A stretch of 64,000 bases of DNA from Palaemon carinicauda (Eukaryota > Arthropoda > Malacostraca > Decapoda > Palaemonidae), in assembly GCF_036898095.1 (NCBI RefSeq), contig NC_090731.1:140547427-140611426 (forward strand), given 5' to 3'. Each line of letters opens with the position of its first letter. Position 1 is the first letter of the stretch. A program made the translations under genes and the position numbers. Positions 23,240-34,320 of the stretch are shown one piece after another. The notes beneath the pieces are model-generated. The model saw nothing but the letters and a program-made list of their open reading frames with translations, did no database searches and was not told the origin of the DNA.

Positions 23240-23557
23240 TTCCCTACCGTCTAATGTCGCACCCCAGCCTACGTCCGATGCGTCCGAGAAGAGAACGTGG
23301 TTGGGAGTCTGAACAGTCAGGGGAAGACCCTCTCTAAGGTTGATATAGTCCTTTCACCAAGTCAGACAAGACTTTATCTTTCCGGAAACCGGGAACGAGA
23401 CCGCTTCTAGCGTCTTGTCCTTTTTCCAGTGAAAAGCTAGATGGTATAGAAGAGGACGGAGGTGTAGTCTTCCTAGTGACACAAATTGATCCACGGATGA
23501 CAGTGTCCCTACCAGACTCATCCACAGCCTGACTGGGCAGCGTTCCTTCTTCAGCAT
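23240..23557 (-). pseudogene. DIRS C reverse transcriptase connection segment
   Basis: The minus strand reads RLWMSLVGTLSSVDQFVSLG then RLHLRPLLYHLAFHW, the segment between the reverse transcriptase palm and RNase H in A and F. The sequence upstream of about 23557 is not reverse transcriptase but gag-like, so the palm with its YLDD box is deleted. Confidence 0.78.
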
Positions 23558-24300
23558 CTTCTGGATGGATAGCAGGGCTGGGGGCTGATCGTCTTGTTCA
23601 GCAACGTCCTCATCAGAGGGTTCCTCATCCGAAACTGATGAGGAAACGGCAACGGAGTGGGCAACGTCTGACTCGCTGAATCCGGTCGCACTGGTGGATG
23701 CGTGACGGAGCCGGACGCAATATCATGGAACTGCTGCACAGTCTGTGAACTGTCAACAACCATGGGTGCGCGAGGAAGTACAGCGTCAACCCGAAACTGT
23801 CTAGACTGTCTGGGTTGTGCAGTCAACACCCTACCGGGTTGCTGAGGTTGACGCACTGCGTCACAACAAGTCACCTCTGCTGGTTGTTGAACGTCTTGAA
23901 CGTCAACAACCACCTCCGAGCGTCGCTTAACGTCAACGTGCAACTGGCAACCCACACTGGGTCGCATCGGTGGAGGAACCACCTCAACTGGCAGACGCGA
24001 GTAGGTTACCTCAGCGTCAACAGGGCGCACAACCGACCGGTTGGAAGGTTGTTGGCCAGAAGGAGGAACCACCTCAACTGGCAGACGCGAGTAGGTTACC
24101 TCAGCGTCAACAGGGCGCACAACCAACCGGTTGGAAGGTTGTTGGCCAGAAGGTTCTTCTCCGCATTTAAGTCCTCTATCAAGGACGCAAGCTTGGACTG
24201 CATGTCTTGCAGCAAAGCCCATTTAGGGTCTACGGGAGCAGGTGTGGCAACAGACGGGGTTAGCGACTGAGGCGGAACCATTTACCATCCCTGAAAGCCT
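23551..24300 (-). pseudogene. DIRS C gag N-terminal segment, second (displaced) copy
   Basis: Contains VDPKWALLQDMQSKLASLIE (24281-24096), then a Pro/Val-rich part with a 90-bp direct duplication, and a C-terminal part with SSQTVQQFHDIASGS. The same order occurs again at 24851-25370 (VDPKWSLLQTMQS, SSQTVKQLHDVAF). It lies where the reverse transcriptase palm should be. Confidence 0.72.
23975..24154 (-). repeat. 90-bp direct repeat, two copies, in gag of DIRS C
   Basis: GGAACCACCTCAACTGGCAG recurs at 23975 and 24065. The two 90-bp copies are nearly identical and encode a 30-residue unit containing VVRPVDAEVTYSRLPVEVV. Confidence 0.92.
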
Positions 24301-25870
24301 TGTTATGTGTGACATAATAGTACAGCAAAACTTCAAAGGCTCGACAAAAGTTGAGAAGTTGACCTGTAAACAACTTGGAGCGTCTCCTGGCTAGGTGCCA
24401 GGGCGAGTCTACCAGAATTGAGAAGTCTATCTGGGCAGAGGCATGAACTCCCAAGCCGAGAACTTCTCTCGTGTCCTATCAGACTCTCGCTCTATAAGCC
24501 AGTTTAAAAGAAGGGAAATCAAAGGCTGTATCCCTAAAACTCCTCCTGGTGCAAAAACCAGTCGCCTAGCCAACGTAACGCTCTCTAGGAGAGCGAGAGA
24601 GCACTAGCTTAAAAACAACGGCTTCGAAGTAGCTAGGCCTAGTGTAAGTTCTGACGTTTAGGCGAACGAGGAGCAGCAGTTACAAGATCCGGACGAAGAT
24701 CCTTAAAAAATCATCATGATTTAATTAAAGTCCATAGGAGGCTAAGCAGCTTAAGGCTCCTCTCCAAATGACAGAGTCCTCAAGGGAATATCAGTAGGAG
24801 GGAGAACAGCACTTTCTCATCTACAGGAACCTTGTCCGATAAAAGCTAGGTTATCTCAGTGAATCTCTCACTGGTGCATTAGTAGCAGACCAGAAGGCAA
24901 CGTCATGTAACTGCTTGACAGTCTGTGAACTGTCAACAACTGAACTGTCAACCACAACAGGTGTGTGAGGACATACAGTGTTCACTCGAGACTGCTTTGA
25001 CTGTCTATACTGAGCAGTCAAAACAACTCTAGAATGCGGAGGTTGAAGCACCGCGTCAAAACAAAACAACTTAGACTGTTGTTGTACCTCGCGAACGTCA
25101 ACGGAAGGTTCCGTGCGTTACTGAACGTCAACATGCGGCTGGCAGGGTACACTGGAACGCATGGGTGGCGGGACTCTCTCGGCTGGAGTGCGGCAGAAGG
25201 TCGCCTCAGCGTCCACAGGACGCACAACCGTGTTGGTTGTAGGCTAGAGGTTGGTGCAGTGTCAACCTTCTCCGCACGAAAGTCCCGCATCAATGACGTT
25301 AACTAAGACTGCATGGTCTGCAGCAAAGACCACTTAGGGTCTACAGGAGCAGGTGCGGCAACAGACGGTGTGACTGCCTGATGCGGTACCGCTTTGCCTC
25401 TCTTAGGAGGTGTGCAGTCGTCGGAAGACTGCAGCGAGTCCGAACTGACCCAGTGGCTACAACTGGGCCGTTGGACTTGCGCGGAAGGGACCGACTTGCG
25501 CTTAATAAGCTGCGAGACCTTGGTCCATGGTTTCTTACGAGAAACCTCTTCCGCAGACGAGAAATAAATGGGCTCTCTCGTCTTTGTGTGGGTGGGGCAA
25601 TCTTGGGTAGATACGCCCGAAACCACGGAGGGAAACGTCTGTTCGTTGATCAAGGCCTGACGAACCCATAAGTCGTTCGACATTACTTCTCCCCTGGGCT
25701 TGGGAGCTTGCAAGAGGTCCCGGACTAGGTGAACGACAGGCACGAACAGACGAACCCTCGGACGCAACACTGTAACACTTTGCGCATATCACTATCACTT
25801 CGATTTTCTGTTTTGCACTTATTTCACTGAAATCGAAACTTTTACTGATTTCTACCTGAAACACGCAATT
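24301..25870 (-). pseudogene. DIRS C gag-like ORF1, first copy
   Basis: 24454-24260 reads VHASAQIDFSILVDSPWHLA and RRRSKLF, the middle of gag. 25370-24851 carries VDPKWSLLQTMQS and SSQTVKQLHDVAF. 25864-25535 shows SPGPLASSQAQGRSNVERLM, comparable to SSRTQGRSYVERRKG in A. All are separated by frameshifts. Confidence 0.65.
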
Positions 25871-26950
25871 CTACCCTCATTAAAAGGTAGTAATTGCGAA
25901 ATCAGTCGTATAATGCAGCTCATTAATACTAGCAAAAAACAGAAAACATATATAAAGATAAAAAATCAGTGGCTGGGAAAGAGACTAAACACTAGTTCAA
26001 ATAAACTACGTTTACAATCTCTCACCGCACATAGCCTGGGGACAAGAATAAAACCCTAGAAACGTTTTACCTTCTTCCCCGTACAGCGACTAGGGACGAG
26101 AGTAACACGAGAAAAACGTTACCCGCTTGAACGGAACGTTTTCTCTCCTCTCTCTCCCTCCGTCTCTATCTCTCTCTCTCTTTCTCTATTGATTTCGCAC
26201 CTAAGAGAAGAGCCCAATTATATATCGTCAAAAAAACATGTTATTTGACTAAAGGAAAAAACTGAAAGGTTTTCCAAATAAAAAGTTCCTTTAAATTAGA
26301 ATTTAAAACATTTAAGCTAAGAAAGAATGAACAAAACGTCAGAATCGATTTACTCTTACTGCAAAGTGAAACCGTGATACACTCTCTCTCTATCGTAACG
26401 ATAGAGCGCATGTTGAACGTCCTGAACGTCAACAACTGCGTAGCATAAAAAACTAAACGTTAGTTCATCTTTGAAAACAGTACGAAGACTATCAAAGAAA
26501 TTCTTTCATAAAACATTAAATTTAAAAAGTTTTAAATTCTTTAAAGGCTAAATACGATATAACGGGCTCAACGTTGATTAACTTTGGTTCCAAGTTAGGA
26601 CCGCCTACTATCAGGAAAGGTCGCATATAAACAAAACATAAAAATTATCTTTATATGTTTATAATAAATGGAAAGTTAATCGAAGAGGCCTAATAAAGGC
26701 GGAGAGATATAAAATATATAGATCTATAACGTGTTAAGCAAAATTACTAAAAACCTAAACACACTTCCGTCTAAGGGAAGGGTCGGCCATTTAAAAGTGA
26801 AAGAGAGTCCATACTCTCTTTGTCACCCTAATTAAATCTATCCAAAACGAGTTCAAGTTTTGAGATGAAGATAAAACACCTGCATAGCGAAAGCTCAAAA
26901 CTAGAATAGTGTACTTCACCAAATAGTTGTGAAAACAAATCCAGTTAGTA
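25871..26950. other. DIRS C 5' region, no open frame
   Basis: AT-rich with short CT tracts (about 26140-26190). Around 26770-26800 the plus-strand text GGGTCGGCCATTTAAAAGTG resembles the leader start region of A (GGGTCGGCCATATTGAAAAG at about 9225), so the Cys-rich leader probably began here but is lost. Confidence 0.5.
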
Positions 26951-26959
26951 ACAGCGTAT

Positions 26960-27164
26960 TAGTAGGTCTTGCCGGTAGCCCGACAGAGAGAAAATTGGTT
27001 CTTTGTTTACTTGGAGTACTAAGTACCTGCTCGACAGATGGCGCTGTTGATGTACACCCCCACCTGCATAGCAATCGCTGGCGTATTTTGACCGTAGGTT
27101 TTTTCTGTCGAGCAACAGAGTTGCAGCTTATATGATCACCGGCTAAGTTTAATATTGAAAAAAC
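26960..27164. repeat. DIRS C right inverted terminal repeat
   Basis: Reverse complement of the left end, from TTGGTTCTTTGTTTACTTGG (about 26995) to CTAAGTTTAATATTG. The outward GGTAAGT seen in sister copies is GGCTAAGT here. Confidence 0.85.
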
Positions 27165-27509
27165 TAACCTATACATATATGTGTACACTAAATGAGTTTG
27201 TTTCTTCATTATGATCAGAGATGAACGTAAACAAAACATTGGTTGCCATTTTTTATCGTGCTTTTTAGGTGTTTAGGAAACGCATGATATAAAATCGCCT
27301 TTAATATTTGTGCCTGTTTAAGTGCCTGTTTAAGTTTAGGGTGCTGTAGTACATGCATTAAGTGTTCTGTACATTAAAGGGTAGTTTGTTAACAGTACTA
27401 CGTACAAGGGAAGGTTTTAAAAGTCCGAATATACATGTTAAATAAATAGGTAAATATGATATCACTACTTCGCGGATTTTCACCTATCGCGGCCAGGTCT
27501 GGAACCTAT

Positions 27510-27535
27510 CTACCGCGATAAACGAGGGTTCACTG
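27510..27535 (-). repeat. Tigger right terminal inverted repeat
   Basis: The reverse complement begins CAGTGAACCCTCGTTTATCG, followed by the target-site TA at 27536-27537. Confidence 0.9.
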
Positions 27536-27949
27536 TACTGTTTATATAAGTATAAGAAAAAGTAAGTTAACCCTGGATAGGTACGGTGGGTCGTTTGCGA
27601 CCCCGAGCGTCAAAAAAAAACAGGTTTTTCTCACGTGACTCACCCCTGTGACTGAATTTGTGGGTGATCGACCTGCAGGAGGTGTCTCCCCTACACGCTC
27701 TAGTAGTGTCCAGCTGTGCATTGCTGTAGCTGTACTCCTTCCCCGATTTCTGAGACGCGTCGGGGTCGTTCGCGTCCGAGTTTACCCTTCTGAGGTAGTT
27801 TGCATAATTATCAAAGTTATTACGTATTATGAAATTGTCGTAGAATGGTGCAACTTGTATAGGTTATCAGTTGTGGAAAGTCTTGGTGGATTGTTTGGCT
27901 ACCATGTGCATGTTTTTTTTTTTAGTTAAAATGTCGTTCATCACCACGA

Positions 27950-29440
27950 GGACCATTTTACCGCGAGTGCCCCTTTTTCATTTTTTTTCATTTTTTTGCC
28001 AAGTCATTTTTCCGTAAGATATTGCCAAATAGTGTCGTAAAACTTTTGCTTGTTTAGTGTTGGAAAGTGTGTCTAGATGATCTGGCTACCCATGCATGAC
28101 TTTGTTTTTGTCAGATACGACGTAGTTATTGGTATATTGGGTATTTAACTGCGGTTACCAATTTCTGTTTTTTTTTCAATATTTGTAAAAATTACTACGT
28201 AGTAAGGAATTGCCGTATATTATTCATTTTTTTTTTCATGTTTATGTGTTAGAAAGTGTGCCTTGATGGTTGGGCTAACACGTGCATGTCTTTTTTTTTA
28301 TCTGAGATGTCGTATATTAGAATGTCGGGCGTTTTACCGCGAGTGTCCCTTTTTAATTTTTTTTAATTTTTTTGCCAAGTCATTTTTCCGTAAGATATTG
28401 CGAAATAGTGTCGTAAAACTTTTGCTTTTTTAATGTTGGAAAGTGTGTCTAGATGATCTGGCTACCCATGCGTGATTTTGTTTTTGTCAGATACGACGTA
28501 GTTATTGGTATATTGGGTATTTAACTGCGGTTGCCAATTTCTGTTTTTTTTTTCAATATTTGTAAAAATTTACTACGTAGTAAGGAATTGCCGTATATTA
28601 TTGATTTTTTTTTCATGTTTATGTGTTAGAAAGTGTGCCTTGATGGTTGGGCTAACACGTGCATGTCTTTTTTTTTTATCTGAGATGCCGTATATTAGAA
28701 TGTTGGGCATTTTTCCGCGAGTGCCCCTTTTTATTTGTTTTGCATTTTTTTGTTTAGTCATGTTACCGTAAGGAATTGGCAAGTAGTGTCGCAAAACTTA
28801 TATTTTTATAGTGTTGGAAAGTGTTTCTAGATGATCTGGCTACCCATGCCTATTTTTTTTTTAGCCAGATATGGCGTATATATAAGTATGTGTTCGATTT
28901 TCCTGTGATTGCCATTTTTTCGTTTTTTCCCATTTCTTTCAAAATTACTACGTACTAAGGAACTAGCACAGAGTAATATTTCATTTATATGTTTATTTGT
29001 CGGAAAATATGCCTTGATGGTTTGCCTAGCACGTGGCTGAAATTTTTTTTTTCTGAAATGCTGTATATTAGAATGGCCATTTTTCCACGAGTGCCCCTTT
29101 TTATTTGTTTTGCATTTTTTTGCTTAGTCATGTTACCGTAAGGAATTGGCAAGTAGTGTCGCAAAACTTATATTTTTATAGTGTTGGAAAGTGTTTCTAG
29201 ATGATCTGGCTACCCATGCCTATCTTTTTTTTAAGCCAGATATGGCGTATATATAGGTATGTGTTCGATTTTCCGGTGATTGCCATTTTTTCGTTTTTTC
29301 CCAATTCTTTCAAAATTACTACGTACTAAGGAACTATCACAGAGTAATGATTCCTCTAGATGTTTATTTGTCGGAAAATTTTGTTTACTTTTTTTTTGAT
29401 TGAATATCATCAAATTTTTTTAGCTAAAATATTGTTTTAC
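27950..29440. repeat. Tandem ~376-bp repeat, about four copies, inside the piggyBac-type element
   Basis: The CCGCGAGTG motif (CCACGAGTG in the last copy) recurs at 27961, 28337, 28715 and 29085, periods of 376, 378 and 370 bp. Each unit also contains GTGTTGGAAAGTGT, a GATCTGGCTACCCATGC segment and ACTACGTA. Copies one and two, and copies three and four, look closest to each other. T-runs differ in length. Confidence 0.9.
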
Positions 29441-30311
29441 ATTTTTTTTTTTCGATTTTATTTCCCTTCAAAAAAAATTTTTTGAGTCAGAATTTTAATT
29501 TTATAGTCGTAAAATAATCGACAATTATCCAGCAACCCACCATACAGTTTTTATGCATATCCAATAATAATTAGATTAGTAAATAACACCTTGAAATTGA
29601 CATACCCTTCCTACATTTCAAGTGGCAGATTAGGGAGTCTGAGTCAGTGTGGTTGGCGGCCATTTTGTGGACATATCCGAAGCGTAAGCTGCCCTATCTA
29701 TATATATTCTTGTTCCCTATAGAATTTGTGATATTTTGGTATATTTTTACCTGCATAAATATCATATTGTATATTAAATATATGTATTTTTTTACGAAAT
29801 TTCCAAGTACTCAAAAAATTACCTTTAGATATGGCCCCTGATATAAATGTAATTTACAAAATAATGAAGATTTTTTTACATATTTCTATTTTAGGATAAC
29901 ATATGTTTATTCCCTAAAAAAATTAGCCACTTCCTATTTCATTTGGGTACCCAAAAAATTCATGAAAATTGGACAATTTTTTTTGGCCAAAAAAAGTTAC
30001 CCTTTTTTTCTCATTTCAGATCTTCACCTCCATGGGTCTGACTCCATCCAAAATACATCAAGATGTGTCCTAAACATTCAAGAATCAATTCCTAAAAGGA
30101 TTTGTGTATATATGTATAAACTTTTTTTTATGAATTTTTATGTCAGGTCTTTTTTTTTCTACTTAATTTTTTAAAATATTTATAATAAATAGTTTTTCTG
30201 CAGATGAGTAGTATTTATCTTTACAGTTGTTTTAAGCATTCATTGAAGTTTTTTTTGGCAAAAGAAAAAAGGAGGTTACTGCAAAAACTGATTTTTCAAG
30301 AATTTTTTTTG
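29441..30311. other. AT-rich interior of the piggyBac-type element
   Basis: Long T and A runs with short chance frames only. I see no gene or RNA motif. Confidence 0.6.
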
Positions 30312-30381
30312 GCGTCGGGGTCGTTCGCGTCCGAGTATACCCTTAAAGGGGTGTCCGAGGACCGTACCTATCCAGGGTTAA

Positions 30382-30648
30382 AAGACAAAAATTAATGGCA
30401 GTCCAAAATAGGAGAGGAGGGAGAGAGGAAACAACCGCTCTCGCTCCGAGCCAAAAGTAAAGTGACTAAATCACATGTATGTACACGGGAGTGGTAGCAA
30501 GCTAACCCCCCCCCCCCCTTCCCCAGCTAACTAGCGGTGTGGGTAGTTAACCCTCGCTAAATTTTGATGGCTCGTCATTTCAGCTCCGCCGAAAGTATAA
30601 CCCCTAATAAATAGCGTGGTTTGCATTCCAGTTACGGAACAAATTTCA
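30382..30648 (-). mobile_element. DIRS family 2 right-end fragment J
   Basis: The reverse complement reads the family 2 terminus: ACCACGCTATTTATTAGGGG, then TTATACTTTCGGC and a stem-forming CGCTAGTTAGC, ending in TTTGGCTCGGAGCG. It matches the D right end at 47090-47349. It stops exactly where RTE coding sequence begins, so the DIRS had inserted into an RTE. The 5' continuation of J probably includes 27538-27566 and 16533-16604, which resemble the D 5' region (shared AAAAAGTAAG and AAGACAAAA). Confidence 0.75.
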
Positions 30649-31213
30649 AGTATTTAGGATCAACAGTTGCAGAGGATGGTGATCTGGGAGCAGGAAAAAA
30701 AACACAGAATACAAGCAGGATGGAAGAATTGGAAAAAAGTCCATGGAGTACTATGCCACAGGAAAATAGGGGTTAAGTTGAAAGGTAATGTACACAGGAC
30801 AGTTGTGAGACCAGCAATGATATATGGAGCGGAGATGTGGGCAATAAAGAAGACAGAAGAGAAGAAGATGGATGTGGCAGAGATGAGAATGTTGAGATGG
30901 ATGTGTGGGGTGACAAGAAGAGATAAGATACGGAATGAGGTAATCAGGGGTACCACAGGAGTTAAAAAAAAACTATCAGATAAGATCCAAGAAAGTAGAC
31001 TGAGGTGGTATGGTCATGTCATGAGAAAAGATGAACAGTATATTGGGAGGAGAGTGATGGAAATGGAGGTACAGGGAACGAGAAGGAGAGGGAGATCAAA
31101 GCGAAGGTGGATGGACTGTATCAAGGATGACCTTCGATCAAAGGGATTAACCGATGAAGTGTGGGACAGAGGTAGACGGAGAAAGCCGACCAGAAACATT
31201 GACCCCACATAGA
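30646..31213 (+). pseudogene. RTE-type LINE, 3' end of the reverse transcriptase ORF
   Basis: Reads FKYLGSTVAEDGDL from the first base after DIRS end J, then KLKGNVHRTVVRPAMIYGAE, MRMLRWMCGVTRRDKIRNE and SRLRWYGHVMRKDE. These are the conserved C-terminal segments of RTE-clade reverse transcriptases. The last 180 codons are open to the natural-looking stop TAG at 31210. Everything upstream, including endonuclease and catalytic box, is missing. Confidence 0.88.
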
Positions 31214-31224
31214 AGTGGGAAAAG

Positions 31225-31357
31225 ATGTACACAAAGAAGAAGAAGAAGAAGAAAAAGAAGAAAAAGAAAAAGAAGAAGAAGAAAAAGAAGAAAAAGAAAA
31301 AGAAGAAGAAAAAGAAGAAGAAGAAGAAAAAGAAGAAGAAGAAGAAGAAGAAGAAGC
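31225..31357 (+). repeat. GAA/AAG-rich tail of the RTE element
   Basis: About 130 bases of irregular (AAG)n and (AAAAAG)n follow the RTE stop codon by only a few bases, as expected for the simple-repeat 3' tail of this clade. Confidence 0.88.
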
Positions 31358-31479
31358 AGCATGTGGCCAAAATCATGCTGATTGACAGGAGAGAGAAAGG
31401 CTTACCTGTCACCTGCCGATAGTTATAACTGCAGTGCCTCGTTAAATTTCTAAAAGCAGTTCCAACTTTACTAGTCATA

Positions 31480-32055
31480 CTTCTATTGAAGTAAAACAGT
31501 TTGTATATGTGGCACCGTCGTTCAATTAGTTCATTATGCATGTTGCATAAGATTTTTCACAACTCTGACCATCCTTTACATTCAGATCTCCCTGGACAAT
31601 TCTATCCTGTTCGTAATACTAGGCAGGCAGTTAATTCTAATAGCCAGGCCTTCTCTATCACGAGGCTCAATACTACGCAGTACTCTAGAAGTTTTATTCC
31701 AGCTGTGACCAAGTTGTGGAATGATCTTCCTAATCGGGTGGTTGAATCAGTAGAACTTCAAAAGTTCAAAGTTGGAGCTAATGCTTTTTTGTTGACCAGG
31801 CGGACATAGTCTTTTTATAGTTTATTTATGACATATTTGTTTTTGATGATGTTGATAGTTTATTATATGACATGTCTGTTTTGACGTTGTTTCTTGTTTT
31901 AGAATGATTTATTGTTAATTTGTTCTCTTCATTTTATTTCCTTATTTCCTTTCCTCACTGGGCTATTTTTCCCTGTTGGAGCCCCTGGGCTTAAAGCATC
32001 TTGCTTTTCCAACTAGGGTTGTAGCTTGGATAGTAATAATAATAATAATAGTAGG
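31480..32055 (+). mobile_element. 5'-truncated LINE 3' end with (AAT)n tail
   Basis: An open stretch, 31501-31809, ends SFIPAVTKLWNDLPNRVVES and KFKVGANAFLLTRRT, the C-terminal signature found after the reverse transcriptase in Jockey/CR1-like LINEs. A short 3' UTR follows, containing CCAACTAGGGTTGTAGCTTG, and then (AAT)n at about 32034-32050. The 5' part is absent. Confidence 0.75.
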
Positions 32056-32523
32056 AACAAATATACAAGTAAATCAATGGTCTGGAAATTATCATCATAT
32101 TAAAAGATTAAAAAGAGCCCTCTTGCCAAGACATAACTATTAATTTTTCATTAAAACATTGTTGATACTTACAGATGTTGCAGTAAATCAGAGATGTCAA
32201 TCTTGAAAGGATGAAAGCAGTGAACCTGAAAATATAAACATATACTAGAAAATTCATACATGTAATTTCATAAAAGTTGAGTCACATTAAAAATCAGGGT
32301 GCAGTGGATGAAGATCTAGAAAATAAATTACCTTTGGTTCACTTAGCTAAATTACACAGCCTTCAAACTGTATCTAAGACCATGTAAGGTTGAAATTAAA
32401 AAGATTTTATATGTAGCCCACATTTGATAATGTACAACCAAAATCAAGTTTTCAAAACAACTGAATTTGAAGAATGAAAAATATTTTTTTTTTTTAAATA
32501 ATGATCATGTTTCTTAACTATAC
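32056..32523. other. AT-rich spacer, nothing recognised
   Basis: No open frame, no repeat copy and no RNA motif visible. It may be the only non-element sequence in the middle of the window. Confidence 0.5.
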
Positions 32524-32845
32524 AAATATAAATTTGTAAGTAATTTGTATTTTTCCTAGTATACAAACCTGGAGCTATTTATAGGGGTATACTTTCGGCA
32601 CAGCTGAAAGACGAGCCATGTTAATTTTCGTGAGGGATAACTACCCCATCAGCTAGTTAGCGGGTGGGGGGGTGGGGTAGACTGGCTACTCAGCTCACTC
32701 ACACCTCTTGGCTGAGTAACCACTTCGCTTTATGGCAGGACTTCTCGGGGGACAGGGTGAAGGGCCAATTTGTATAAATAGCTCCAGGTTTGTATACTAG
32801 GAAAAATACAAATTACTTACAAATTTGTTATTTGTTCCAGCATAA
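32524..32845 (-). mobile_element. DIRS H (family 2), left terminus and first part of ICR
   Basis: Starts AAATTTGTAAGTAATTTGTA, carries the family 2 tag GCTATTTATAGGGG, and reaches the inverted copy AGGAAAAATACAAATTACTT at about 32801 followed by TTTGTTCCAGCA. It is then cut by DIRS D at 32846. The rest of the ICR, with the same TATAGGGG tag, is at 56492, so H is one element split by 23.6 kb of later insertions. Confidence 0.8.
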
Positions 32846-33200
32846 AATGACAAATTCGAAGATAATTTGTATTTTTCCTAACCATACAAACCTTAGCTAT
32901 TTACATTGGGTTTACCTTTTAGCGCAGCTGAAATGGCGAGCCATTAGAATTTAATGAGGGTGTATTACCCCCGCGCTAGTTTGCGGGGGGTAGGGGAGTG
33001 GTAGCTAGCTACCCCTCCCCCCCCTTACACACAGATGAATGCTCACTTTCACTTAGAGGTAGGACTTGTCTTGGGGGACAGAGCTGGCGGGCAAATATGT
33101 GTAAATAGCTAAGGTTTGTATGGTTAGGAAAAATACAAATTATCTTCGAATTTGTCATTTGTTCCGTAACCGAAATACAAACCACGCTATTTACATTGGG
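32846..33200. repeat. DIRS D left terminal repeat and ICR
   Basis: Left unit TATACAAACC-type (here CCATACAAACCTTAGCTATT), its inverted copy AATAGCTAAGGTTTGTATGG at about 33105, then CCGTAACCGAAATACAAACC at 33162, complementary to the right terminus at 47320-47349. Includes a G-rich tract and a stem around CCCCCGCGCTAGTTTGCGGG (about 32969). Confidence 0.85.
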
Positions 33201-33399
33201 TGACTTACCCATTAGGTAGGGTGGAAAGTCCCCAGCCATACTGGCTTTGGCTTTACCCGGGGACTCAGAATCCGAGTGAGTCGCACTCGAGAAAAGGAGT
33301 CCCTGCACCTCACAAGTTCCTTGCTCCGCAAGGAACCGTGTGGCCTACATAAGCTTGTGTGTGAAGGAAGAAGTGTGACCCGTCCTAGGCAGTTGACCT

Positions 33400-34320
33400 G
33401 GAGTTCCAGAAGGAACTCTGGGTTAGGACGTTCCCAATACCACCTCGTCAGGGTATGGGGGACGCGACAGTATTGACTCAATACTCGGAACACAAGGAAG
33501 CATGGTTTACCTGCCGAGGTTCGAGGTCAGCTATGCAGAGACCAGGATGCTGCTTCCCCGTAGAGGGGATGATGAAGAAAGAAATAAGGGCCAGACATAC
33601 TTCTTTCGTTCATGCAGACTAAAACCTGATAACAATGCCCTCAACCTTCTGCTACCTGTCCAAAAAGGAGCCTGAGGTTAGACCAGCTGTTGTGTAGCCA
33701 CCACAGAGCGATAGAAAACGTATCGAGACTCCTGTGGGTCACGCCCTGCAGGAAGCGGGCTGCGAAGGTCATTAGATGCTTCCAGACTCCAGCTTGTAGC
33801 ACCTGCGTCACAGTAGTATTACTCGAAGACGAGTGACGTTGCGATGTATCCAACATCGTACTGTAGGGCGACGTGACGGGGGAGAGTCTGGAGACAGGTC
33901 GAGATGAATGTCCTTGAGTCCGGGCTGAAGAGGTATACTGGTGACTCTCCCCCGTGTCCTCCTTGTGCTCCCAAATCGGCTGCAACTGAGGACAAACTGC
34001 AGCTGTTCCCAAAGCTAACCTCTCGATTCCTTTACTGGCAAGAAAGAGAAGGTCTTGGGACATCAGAGACAGAATGGAGACTCAAAATCTTGAAGGAATT
34101 GGACCGAAGGGCCGGGACCCCCAGATTCTGAGTCTAGCCAACAACTCAGGAGCGAACCTGAATGTTGCCTTCCCCTCTTCCTTAGAAAGGGCGGAGTCGT
34201 ACGAGACCAAGAAGATTGCTTACACACTGGCCGTGGCCAGAGTGAGCAGGAGACCCAAGGCGGAATACAATCCGAGGCCTGTCGTAAAGGGTCTTGAGAA
34301 GATCTCTTAAAGGACTAAAA
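33400..34320 (-). pseudogene. DIRS D tyrosine recombinase remnant
   Basis: The minus strand shows SNTTVTQVLQAGVWKHLMTF and HRSLDTFSIALWW, comparable to FSVTQVLQAGVWKRQTTF and RLDTFSIGPVV in DIRS G. The Tyr position is lost (TFAARFL for TFTAHYL). Upstream sequence follows G at the nucleotide level but is full of stops and indels. Confidence 0.75.

Larger units (their letters stand above)
20720..27164 (-). mobile_element. DIRS1-like element C (family 1), inserted in Tigger
   Basis: The ends match in inverted orientation: about 20765-20940 against 26985-27145, including the shared stretch GGTGGGGGTGTACATCAACA. An ICR lies at 20975-21055. The element is about 6.4 kb and codes on minus. The catalytic part of the reverse transcriptase is absent and a second copy of gag N-terminal sequence stands in its place. 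Confidence 0.9.
16607..27535 (+). mobile_element. pogo/Tigger-type DNA transposon containing DIRS C
   Basis: The left end starts TA|CAGTGAACCCTTGCTACTTC at 16605. The right end is the inverted match, finishing AACGAGGGTTCACTG|TA at 27537. A TA duplication flanks both ends, as expected for Tc1/mariner-pogo elements. A Tigger transposase ORF lies at 18059-19909. DIRS C (20720-27164) is inserted in the right half; without it the transposon is about 4.5 kb. Confidence 0.92.
27571..30377. mobile_element. piggyBac-type non-autonomous transposon
   Basis: The ends are TTAA|CCCTGGATAGGTACGG at 27567 and its inverted copy CCGTACCTATCCAGGG|TTAA at 30381. TTAA duplication and a CCC start are the piggyBac signature. 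A further 24-bp segment beginning GCGTCGGGGTCGTTCGCG occurs near each end (27757 and 30312) in the same orientation. No frame longer than about 90 codons exists and no transposase motif is visible, so movement would need an enzyme supplied elsewhere. Confidence 0.88.

Noticed and set aside
27648..28794. Short hydrophobic frames inside the piggyBac-type element
   Set aside because: T-rich sequence gives Phe/Leu-rich chance frames. They do not persist between the tandem units.
31014..31541. Poly-Phe, poly-Leu and poly-Lys frames
   Set aside because: They are the GAA-rich tail of the RTE element read in different frames.
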